From: Crossaster papposus
Taxonomy: Eukaryota; Echinodermata; Asteroidea; Velatida; Solasteridae
Reading direction: 5' to 3'
Assembly (NCBI GenBank): GCA_037893245.1
Contig: JBAIAA010000237.1
Coordinates: 1,364,001 to 1,428,000, forward strand
Length of the DNA: 64,000 nt
Position numbers and translations under genes: made by a program. Of this stretch, positions 46,201-58,200 are shown one piece after another. The stretch's first letter is position 1; every line of letters starts with the position of its first letter. Under the pieces are notes generated by a model that did not search any database, was not told the origin of the DNA, and worked only from the letters and a program-made list of their open reading frames with translations.

Positions 46201-49200
46201 TAGCTTGCACGTTCTTTTTAATTGATTTAAAGTGAAGAAAACAAGGTGGTCTTAAAATGGCCCACAGGTTATGAAAGTAAGAAAAATGGTTGGCCGGTTT
46301 TAAACAGTTTGTTTGAAATCTGAATGCTGATAATGACCAAACCCGAAGGCTGGGATCATTATCAGTGCCAGACTCCAAACAGTTTGTTTAATACAGGCCA
46401 ACCACAATTTTATTTCCATTCATGAATACATGTACCTTTTTCGTTCAAATAAATCAAAACTTTTCAATCTAAAAATCAAAACAAGTCAAAAATGTAAACA
46501 ATTTTACTTTATTTTACTCATCTACATGTAGCTACATGTATATAATGGAGTGCCCAGCTCGCGAGTAAGACGTAAACAACTCCTAATAGGAAAATTGGCA
46601 CTTGCGTACTGCACGAGTTTGGCGCATTCTGAATTTATTACCATAATACCGACTTATTGGTATGGGATTGGGCATGCGTACGCGAGTATTGTGAAGGTTT
46701 AACCACTAAAACGGTAAAAGGCACTGAATTTCATACCCGAGTCCAAATTTCATGTAACACTGGAAAAGTGTTTAAAGTGTTTAAGACCAGCCAGACAGCC
46801 CGAACCGGTCTTTATCATTCGTTTATTACTGGCCCTGAGACAGGCTCTCGACCAATAGGAATGGCTAAACCATCTAAGGTATTTATGAATGTACATGTAC
46901 ATGTATGTACCGGTATGTTAAATTAAGGGCATACCGCTAGCGTTTTCCCAAGTTTGCCACAAGCGCTGCACATTTTGTCCTCTGGGGCAAACATTTGGCA
47001 CTCCACAGCACGATGTCTTATGCTGTCCTTTCCTCGGCACTGCACTGAGCAGTACACGGCCATCGGGCATCGGCTGCAAGGCAGAGTCTGCTTGGGGAGA
47101 ATCTTCTCACAGAGCCAGCAATGTCCAGGCTCCACATCCATGGTGATGTGTATTGGTAACTGCGAAAAAAAATACAAAAATACAAAACAAATTAGAACAA
47201 TATATGAACAAAGATTACCATAAACAAGTCAACGATTCATAAAGTAATTGACATTTTCGTATGTTAATATTTTTTTTCTTTTTCTGATATTTCATTTCTT
47301 TGCTGGCCAACCATAACCAAAACACAATATAAAAGGAACCCAATTGTTGTCTTGCCTGAACAAATTTTAGAAAGAGACTACTTCGTACCAATGAATGTAC
47401 ATGTGTTTGTATGCAATCACTATTTGCGTCATTTTAGTTTAAAAGTAAACAAAATTAAAAAATTATATGCAAAGTTGAAGTCTAATTCCAATGAAACTAA
47501 TTGGGTCATGGATGCAATAGTGTAACCTTCATATGACAGTTGTGTCAAAGGTTAGGTACTGAGGTCAAAGGTCATTTGAGGTCAAGTTGTAAAACCGGCT
47601 GGAATTGCAATTGTTTCATTTAAAAACTTGACGTCCAATAGGCCGTATTTTCGAAAATTTACATTTTTCAATATTCCATTTTTAGATAAAAGTAATGTTA
47701 ATAAACTACTTTTTTTAAACGTGGCTTTACCTGTGTTGGGTACCCAGACAATGGCGTCTTACAGCGCCATCATGCGACCTGGGGCCAATTTCACGGAGCT
47801 GCTAAGCACAAAAATTTGCTTAGCATGAAAATTTGTTCTTAGTAAAAACAAGGTTACAGACCAAATTTTCACGTGATCTTTATTGTTTTTGATTGATAAT
47901 CAGCTGTTTTTTTGCTTAGCATGAAAAACACGTAGAATTTTGGCTGATAACTTGCTTTTAATGAGCAAGACTTTTTTGTGCTAAGCAAATTTTTGTGCTT
48001 AGCAGCTCCGTGAAATTGGCCGCAGGAATACGGCGCATTGCAATCAAACTTGGGTCATGCATACAAAAGTGTAATCTTTATATGATGGTCATGTCAAAGG
48101 TCAAGTACTGAGGTGAAAGGTCAAGTACTGAGGTGAAGAGTCATTTGAGGTTAAAGGTACACCGATACACCATTTGCAGATATCGAAAATTTGTACTACC
48201 AAATTATTAAGAAATATCTTATATGAAGGTAAATAATTATTGTAGGCATCCGGCAAAATGTTTCCGCTAGATATCTTGTAATTGTTCCGAAAAATTGTAT
48301 TTAACAAAATTCACGATCGCCGGACGACGATCACGAATAAAACAAGAACAACATAAGAACCACTGCCCGACACCAATTGAAAACGAACGCCGTTTTTCTT
48401 GCTTTCCCTGGCATTCATAATTATAAAACTTCGAACAGGTCAGTTAAACGATATTTACTATAAAATACAAACCCCCAAATCCACCCATTCCTGATATTTG
48501 AAGCAATTACCAATGGATCCAAAGTTGTAAAATAGGATAATCGCAAAAGCAGGCGATACACGTGGTTCGAGAACCATCCTTGTTTACGTACCGGTACATT
48601 AAAGGCAAGTCAATACACTACCGTATGTATATTCACGAGTCGGCAATGTTAAATTAAAAGTGAGGTACGGTACCGGTACATTGTATAACTCCTCAGTTTT
48701 AGAACTTGCGAGTAGAAATGATTGCAATAAAATACAAGTTCCTTACAAATTAACACTAGTCTTTACTGTTGAATAATAAAAAAATTGTACCTAAACATAT
48801 AGGCCTATTATTATTTTCAACAACATAAAAACAACTTGAAAGCGTGGCTTGGAACACAAAGTAGTCTGGCACCATCGCATTCAACAGTTTACAATTTATA
48901 TAATAAATTCAGGGAACATGATCGAAAATGGCTACCTTGTGAATATTGTCTATTGGGTTTAAATTTTGACTGCCGCCGCGCCCAATGCAGTTTTTATGCT
49001 TTTATTGTTTCAAACTGTTAACAAATGATGCAGATTTCGGCACCCGACAATGTTATTCACGGTCCCACTGCAAATGATGGATCTTCATATGTTATTCACT
49101 CACCTTTTTGTATGGTAAAAAAAACCCTGTATTTTGTTTGTCTTGCTTTGATGGTACCGTATTTCGGTTGCAAAATGAACTTCTGGTTCTGATAAATCTC

Positions 49201-52200
49201 CAGATCCGACTAAAATTTGCTGATTGCACATCATTCGCATTTTGCACAATCATCGTATTGCACAATCTTCGTATTGCACATCCAGGGAATTCCCAGGCTC
49301 CAAAGAAACCTGTAAATCACAATGCAAGCACCAACAAAGCCTTGAACAAGACTATTACGTTTGTTCCCTAAACGAGCGAGCGGCCACGAAAAGTACATGT
49401 ACTGCACACTGCAGCGCATGCTAGATTTTATGCACTTGTACATGTATGTACTATGTACAATCATTTGCATTTGTGTATCCTTGTGTAGACATCTCTTTGT
49501 TATTGTGTACTCAGTGGTTAGAAAGTCGACAACTTTTTCAAAATATTCCTATTTCAACCAAAATAAATCTCCTGGATTACATTTTTGACCCGATATAGCC
49601 TATATTACACCCCAACCCAAACACTAACCCTAACCCACATCCTGACCCTAGTTTTTAAGTAAAATTCAAATATCTATAAACTTTCATGAAATTCCTTTAC
49701 ATACTGACATGTATAGAAGTTATCCTATGCAGACTAGTCATTCCCATTGTTCACATGCTCAGGTCTCCACAGGGTATTGTATTTTTCTTTCACAAGTTCT
49801 TTTTCTTGATTGATAGCCTTGAACATTCTGTTTACTTCCAGGTTTTTGTTTTTCTTTACTTTGCTTTGCAAATCCAAAACTCCCTTATAATTTTCATCCC
49901 AAAAGTAAATTATTAAAAAAACAAAAACTTACGTGGATTAAAGATCATATTGGCACTAATAACCACCCTGAGAAATTATTCTGTCTGGCTTGCTGTCATT
50001 TAGAAGAAATGAAAAAAATGTAGGTGATTTACAAGGACCAGTCAATTGGGGAAAAAAAAGGTCTAAATGGTCCTAATAATTATGCTTTAAATTAACCTTA
50101 ACTCCCTAGGGTGTGTGCACAATCATGTTGATTTTAGAGGATTTGGGAGGGTTGGGGTTACTTAGAGTGTTGACATGTACAAGACATCAATAGATTGACT
50201 GTAGTCCTCATAAAATTGATGTGGGTCAGCTGGAGTCATGTCTGGTGTGACTCTGGTGTTACTTTCGGTAAGACATAAGACCACTTTATTAATTTCTAGA
50301 TGATAAGAAATGAAGTGCTTGCAAAGCACACTGAATAAAAATACAGAAGATTTTTTTTATACAAAAATCAGATACATGTACCAATTGAAAACATTGAATG
50401 TATATATACATACAATGTAAATAGTAGCCACCAATGTCACGTGAAAAAAATAGGAGGAATTCTGCCCATTTCTGAAAATGCCCTTAGAAGTTTTTCTGAT
50501 TAGGTTCTATTGATGGTCTGGTATTATTGTTAACAATTGTGATGTTTGAGTGTTTCCAGGAGTTAAGTGGTAGCAAGGTAAACAACGTTAACAAAATAGT
50601 GCCCATCGATCCAGATTTTTTTCTTTCTGGTTTCATACAATCAAAGTTCGCAAATTGGCAAAAATTGACACCAGATAAAATGTTTCTAACCAGTTCGCGC
50701 CGGGATTATTTTAACATCGCCGAGCCGACGGGCGGGATTATTTTTAACGAAACTCGATCCGAAGCGTGTTCAGGCCGATAGTGCTGGGTAGCACACCCAC
50801 GCATTTCCGGCCTTGCGCGCTGCTGACATACATTTCCGAACTTGAACTTGGCGTGTTTATTCGTCATCCGTTTTGAATTTGGGGAAATTTTTGCGTTTAT
50901 ATACGTCATCCGGCGCGAACTGGTTAAAGGTAGGATACAACATTTGCAGATCTCAAAGGACTGTAAAGATATTGTTTGCCTATTGTGCTTCTGTCTTCGG
51001 TGGTTATGTAGTACATGAACATGTACGCAAACTAAACTCAGTGTCGCCGCTTTTCATTATACTGATCTAATAATAAGGCTCACGACTTTATTGCCATAAC
51101 TTAATACCGGCATTGTGCCCGATGATGGATCGAGGTGGCGAGCGTTCAAAACAGGCACGAATATTATCTGACAATGTACCGGTATTTCATTGGGATTGTG
51201 CTGAAGAATATATTTATTTTAAAAAATGTTGCCATTTCAGGAATTTAACAAATAAGAATACATACACACTAACTGAAGAATTCTGGTTTATTAAAATTTT
51301 GAAAATGCTTGGAAATATTGAAAGAACAAAGTGAGACTTGCACTGTAAATTAGCCAAAGAAAAAAACTACAACCTCCCATATAGTAAAAGTACATGTACA
51401 TGTAGTTAGTATACCATTTGCTTTTGTTGTAATTTAAAAAATGGATAGACTAGGGGATTAGTATAGGGGATTTCATAGCAAATATTGTTTCACTCACCTT
51501 TTGGGTTAATAGATGCTGGAAAAACCAGACAAAACAAAACTGTTCTTTTAGTCTGGTTCCCAGACCCCACTTCAGGTAGAACAAAGCAATTTAAGCCAAT
51601 TAATATAATTATTAAACAATTACGCATGAATACAAATCTATTCACATTTCTAACAGTTGTTTTATGTTTTTAATTTTTTCATCCCGGCAAATAAATTCCA
51701 TTTTTAAATTGTGATTTTGCAAAATTTCTAGCAATGGAAAAGTTTTTTACTTTTGAATAAGACACCCATTGAAAAACAATTTGACCCATGTTTAGGTACT
51801 GAATTAATATGTTACAATTCTTGTGTGCCAGACAATAATTCCTTCCTGCTTCGCAATCATTATCGATAATGTTCTAACTAAAGAACCAGTCTACACTAGC
51901 AACCCTGCCTGCTTGTGTGTCCTGGCCTCCCTCATGTTTGTTTCTTGTACCCCTGTCATTTTGCCTCTTAACCAGTTTGCGCTAGAGGACGTATACACGC
52001 AAAGTTTTCCCCAGATTCAAAACAGATGACGCATAAACACTGTCTGTCAGAAAAAAGCAAGGCCGGAAATGTGTGGGTGTGCTTCCCGGTACCATCGGCC
52101 TGAACCCGCCTCGGATCGTGTTTCGTTAAAAATAATCCCGCGCCTCTGCTCGGTGATGTTAAAATAATCCCGGCACGAACTGGTTAAGAAGATCATACCA

Positions 52201-55200
52201 AGACTGAAATATCAGGCCCTCCTAATTTTTTTGATTTATTAATCTTGTGATATGTACAGTATAAGGCCGAACAAAATAAATTGGAATGTTTTTGTTTTTT
52301 TCATTTGTTTCATTTTATAATTTTTAGTGTGGAAAATGATTATGTTCTTGGCAAATAATTGAAGCTAGTTATCATGTACAAGTATTAATTAGAAAAATGA
52401 CAATACAAATTTGAGGTCGGCAATTTAGATGCTAAAAATTCTGACGAGGCGTGACCAACAGGCCAGAGGGGCATAGCCAATCAAAGAAAAATTTAAAATA
52501 CATGTAGCATGGTAAAGATCAACTAGAAATATGTCTGTTCTATGAACAGAGCATATGGCTTTTTCGCATTTTTTGTTAATTGTTCATTACATTTATGATT
52601 TTCATTGTATACAAAATAGAAATTAAAAAAGAAAGTAATTGATCATACCTCTCGCGGTTGATTTTCAGGCACTTCCGGTTTAGACCGGAAGGAAGGGTCA
52701 AATTATTTTGCATGGTATACGAAATATGAAGACCATGGATTATTCTATCAATTACTGTAAAAATCAAAATCGGATCTCTTACAGTTGATTTTATATTGAT
52801 TTTTGAAGATTAAATCCAGTAATCATTGGTTTCTTGTAATTTGATACTGGATAAATACCAGTTATAAAGCGATTTGAGCAAACTTTGCCACACACATCAA
52901 CTGATTATTCATTTTAAACATTTGTCAACCTGCCACTAGAGGGCGCTATAACAATTTATGACGTCACCGGTAACTTCTGTGTGAGTGCAGCCTAGCCAGA
53001 GACTATCATCGTTGAAAGTAAGTTTATATCATTTTGAACTTTCAAATTATAAGGCACTTCCGGTTTGGACCGGAAGAAAGGGTCAAGTCATTTTGCATGT
53101 AATACGAAATATAAAGACCCTGGATTATTCTATCAATTCCCGTTAAAATCTAAATCAGGTCGGTTACAGTTGATTTTATATTGATTTTTAAAGATTAAAT
53201 CTAGAAATCATTAGTTGCTTGTAATCTGATACTTGATGACGTCATCGTGACGTCATTAACATAAAGTTCGAGAGCTGTCTGAACTTGTCTATTTAAAGCA
53301 AAAAAAAAGAATTATATCTATCGCGGTTGATTTTTCAGCAATTATTTAAGGTTTAAAGGTCTTTTCATTGTAACTTCCGGTCTAGTGACGTCATATTTTT
53401 TTCTCTCCGCCAACTTGTTCCTAACATGATGCCGATTATATACACCAGATATAAAGTGATTTGGGCAAACTTCGCCACACACATCAACTGATTATTCATT
53501 TTTAACAGTTTTCAACCTGCCGCTAGAGGGCGCTGTAACATGTTATGACGTCACCGGTAATTTTTTGAAAAGCACTATTAACCAGAGACTAACACTGTTG
53601 AAAGTAAGTTCGCATCATTTTCCACTTTCAAATTATAAGGCACTTCCGGTTTCGACCGGAAGGAAGGGTCACGTGATTTTACGCACACGAAATAAATTGA
53701 AGATCTTTCATTATTCTATCAATTCCCCTAAACTTCAAGTTCCGGTCTTTCGGGGTTGATTTTTTATTGATTTTCAAATATTAAATTATTACAACTTTAA
53801 GATGGCGTCACATGTCACGTGATGACGTCATCATGACATCCGAGTTTTAGGCACTAGCTCAGTGTGAGTTCTGACTCTGTGCAAAGTTTCATTGACATTG
53901 AAGTCTGTTTAATGACAAAAGTGACCTCCAGAATGAAACGTGTACAAAGTCTATGCGATGTAAGGCCGAATAACAAGAAGAAGAAGAAGCATTAAAACAA
54001 ACAGAAGAAACACAAAGGCTTTTTCGCTGAAAGCGAAAAAGCCAATAATGAGTGTCCCTTCATTTCCTTTAGAAGGTTTAAAAGGTTAGATTTATCTAAT
54101 TAGGGCTTTACTACTTACAATGTACCGGTACATAAACTTCTTGGGGGCACTTGAGCTGCACCAATTTTTCAAGGGTGCACTATTAAGGCAACTGATATGT
54201 TTGTGTGTAATCCTCTTCTTCCACCCATCAGTGCTCCCTTCTCCCACCCATCAGTGCCCCCTTCTCCCACCCAGCAGTTCCCCACACCCCACCTTGTTCC
54301 CCACATCCCCATCCTGTTCCCCTACCCCACCCCCTGTCCCCTAAAAATGCTACTGCTCCTGACAGATTTAGACAAGAGGATGGGATACAGCCTAACACTG
54401 ACTACATTGTATTTGGCAGCAACCACTCTACAGCCCTGTCTCCTGGATTTGGTGACGTGAGGCTTCTCACATTTAGTCGATGCTGAAATGGAACAAGTTT
54501 GTTCAGTTCCTTGCAAAAGTCTCGCATTCGCATGCCCTGGCACTTCTTCACACTTTCGAACGACGGTACATTCTTCTGAGCCGGTATGCCAAGCCCACCT
54601 GCCATTATGTCTGCACGGAGATACTGAAGAAATTGATGGGTGCTGTTAAAATATTCAAACATCTTGGACCCATTTGGCGTTACGTCACCTGTTGTCTGAA
54701 AGTCACGGGTGTAATTTTGAATCACTTTTCGACGTTGGGGTTCTGGAAGTTGCAAAGGGTTAGCGTACGAAAAATTTGCGTAGAATACCATACTCTCCGT
54801 GACAAGGACAGAGTAGCGATTGCTGGAGTTGAGCAGTGGCTTGAAAGTTTGCAGGAGTTTAGCAAAGCCAACATAGTCGGCAATGTTCGATGTGAAGATG
54901 CGGTCATAGCTGGGCTTCTGCAGGGCTTGGTGATGTTGAGGAAAGTTTAGGCAGCTGGTCAAAGAAACACAAATGAGGAGCCTTCCCTGATGGATGAAAC
55001 TCAGGAATTTCTGAAGGAGATCGGTGACATACTTGTGGTACATCACCATCCAAGAGGAGCAGGATCCAGGAGTATGCTCTTTAACTCTCAAGCAGTCCCA
55101 TACAGTGTAAGGCATTCTTTTTGGACTCAGGAGGTATTGGTACCCGTAATTTCGGGATGCAAACATGTCATTTTCGTTTGGAGATCCTGAAGCTTGTACT

Positions 55201-58200
55201 GGTAGGTACATGCACATAATACCAAATAATGCCACGTTTTTGCTTGCCTCAGTTGCAGTAAGTGTGGGGTTGTCGAATGGTATGTCTCGTTGATCTGCAT
55301 CACAGGGCAGGAACAGACCATGCTCAAACCACTTTTCCATCTGATTTCTATCACTTGCACTCTGGCGCTTTAGGTATTCTGAACGGTCAAACTTCATACT
55401 TTGGTCGCTGTTTTCAAACAAATTCTTCCTTTGTTGTCTGAGATCGATAGAGGTTTTATTGTCTCGTTGACATTCCTGCAACTGCCATCCTCTCCAGACA
55501 AGGCACAGATACCCAAGTTCTTTGTCCAGGACGCTCACCATTCCTGCTGTGGCATCATTGAGTTGTCGGGCGCTCATCCGAAGGAGTTCACCCAAGCTCG
55601 TCTCGATCAAGCCGTACTCTCTCTTGGGAATGTGGAGTGAGTACCAGATGGTTGTCAAACTGGAAGCGATGTTGTCAGTATCTGCGAAGCGAACCGACAT
55701 GAAGAGAAACAATACGTTCCTTGCCATCATAAATGGATCCTGATCATTAAGAGTCACGTGAAGTTTTCCTAAGTACTCGGTAGGCAGGGAGGCAGCCGTG
55801 AACACTGTGTTGCGGAGGTCTCCGCAACCAGCAGATAAGACATGATAGTCCCTGTCCAGCTGATTATCTCCGACACTCGCTCCCAACCATTCATTATTTT
55901 TAAGTCGAAGGAAGTCTGTCGCCATAGTGTTCCCAAAGTATTCGGGGTAACCGCAATACGCTAGTATGTTCAATCTGTTGAGATTCTGCGAGAGTTGCTT
56001 GATGAATGCCACAATTTCCTGACATGCCTTTTTGTGTGCTGGGAGGTCGCGCCGTTGACAGTCTGTATTGCAATACCATGCACTGTTGCACGCTGAACAC
56101 TGCAGAGAGAAACAAAAAATATGTGTATATTATAGCACCCGTATCTACCAAGAATAGTACATGTACTCGAGACGTTGGCTGGGGTCATTATCAGCGTCTA
56201 GACTCCAAATTGGTATTAAACAGTATAAGTATGTTTAATACCGGCCAACCACACTTTTATTCCCATTCATGAATACCTTTTCGATTTAAAAGTCAAAACA
56301 AGTCAAAGATTAAAACTTTGCAACAATTTTGTTTCACAATTTTACTTCATGTTTTTTAAAACACCTCTCTAGCTATATAATGGAGTGTCTAGCTCACGAG
56401 TAAGACATAAACAACTTATAATAAGGAGATTGGTGCGTGTCGCGCGTACTGCACGAGTTAGGCGCTTGCGCCGCGCGTATTGCACGATGTCATGCAGATG
56501 CAGATGCAGCTGTGGCGAGTGCATTCTGAATTTAGGACCATCAAATACCAACTTACATGTACTGCCAGCGTCAAAATTTCATGTAACACTGAAAAAAAAT
56601 GTTTAAGATACATACATGTAAGTGATTAAGACCAGCCAGCCGACCCGAACTGGTCTTTAGCATTCGTTTAATACCGGCCCATTGACCGGCTCTCGACCAA
56701 TAGGAATGGGTAAACTGTATTTATGAATGTATGTTACCATTACCCTACCGGCAGCGTTTTCCCAAGTTTGCCGCAAGCGCTGCACATTTTCTCCTCCGAG
56801 GCAAACATTTGGCACTCCACAGCACCATGTCTTATGCTGTCCTTTTCTCGGCACTGCGCTGAGCAGTACATGGCCATCGGGCATCGGCTGCAAGGCAGAG
56901 TCTGCTTGGGGAGAATCTTCTCACAGAGCCAGCAATGTCCAGGCTCCACATCCATGATGTGTATTGGTCACTGCAAAAAAATAATAATATGAACAATATA
57001 TGAACACAAAAATAACCATGAACAAGTTAAAGGTAGGATACACCATTGGTAATTGTTTGAGTTATCATGAATGTGTGGATTTGGGGGTTGTATTTTATAG
57101 TAAATATAGTTTAAATGTAGGATACACCATTTGCTAATTATTAAGAAATATCTTACTCATTTGAAAGTAAATAATGATTCTAGGCAATCAACAAAAGGAT
57201 TGCGCTAGATATCCTGTAAATATTCAAAAAAATTGAATTTTATTAAAATTTTATTAAATTTGCGATAAACAAAGATAACATAAGAATAACGGCTCGACCC
57301 CGGTTAAAAACAAACGCTGTTTTTCATGCTTTTCTCGGCATCCATGATTGTAAAACTTCGGAAAAGTCAGTTAAACGATATTTACTATGAAATACAACCC
57401 GCCAAATCTACCCATTCATGATAATTCAAGCAATTACCAATGGTGTATACTACATGTACCTTTAACTGACTTGTCCGAAGTTTTACAATCATGGATTCTG
57501 AGAAAAGCAAGAAAAACGGCGTCCGTCTGGCATTAGTGAATTATTTTTTTCAATTCAATTTTTTTGAACAATTACTCAATATCTAGCATAATCATTTTGC
57601 TAGTTGGCTAGAATCATTATCTAGTTTCAAATAAGTAAGATATTTCTTAATAATTCGGTAGTAAATTTGTTAGATATCTGCAAATGGTGAATCCTACTTT
57701 TAACAACTCATAAAGTAATTGGCATTTTCATATGTTAACAATATTTATTTTGTTTTCTGATATTACATTCTTTGCTGCCAACCGTAACCATAACACAAAG
57801 GAACCAATTTTGTTGTCTTTCCTGAACAAATTGTAGGAAGAAACTACTGCGTACCAGTGTGTGTCATTTGTAATATCGTAGTTAAAGTTTAAAAAAAGTG
57901 TTATTTGCAAAGTTAAAGTCCAATTCCAATGAAACTTGGGTCATGGATGCAGTAGTGTAACCTTTATATCGGGGTGCACTACACCAAGTACGCACCTGTA
58001 GAAAACAACCCAAAATCTGACAGAAACAGCGCCACCTAGTGACGTTTAGGGGTCGGATGGCAATGTATTTTTCACTGGAAATTAAAGATGAAGACTCCTA
58101 GGGCAATTTTCTTCTCAATTTTACTTTTTTTTATTTTTATATTCCCCTTCCCTATAAAAAAACTAAAATGGTTGTCAATATCCGGGCCAAGGTCTAAATG

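Larger units (their letters stand above)
42090..50965. repeat. Segmental duplication unit 2 (about 8.9 kb)
   Basis: Second unit, with the same landmark order as unit 1: GTGCTTCTGTCCTCCGG (about 42110), AAGCTGATCTAATAATAAGG (42182), C-rich block, MYND gene copy 2, GGTCAAAGG tract, family A element and family B element. It lacks the two unit 1 insertions (33228-33646 and 33886-34696) and carries its own foldback insertion at about 47640-48034. Confidence 0.85.
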
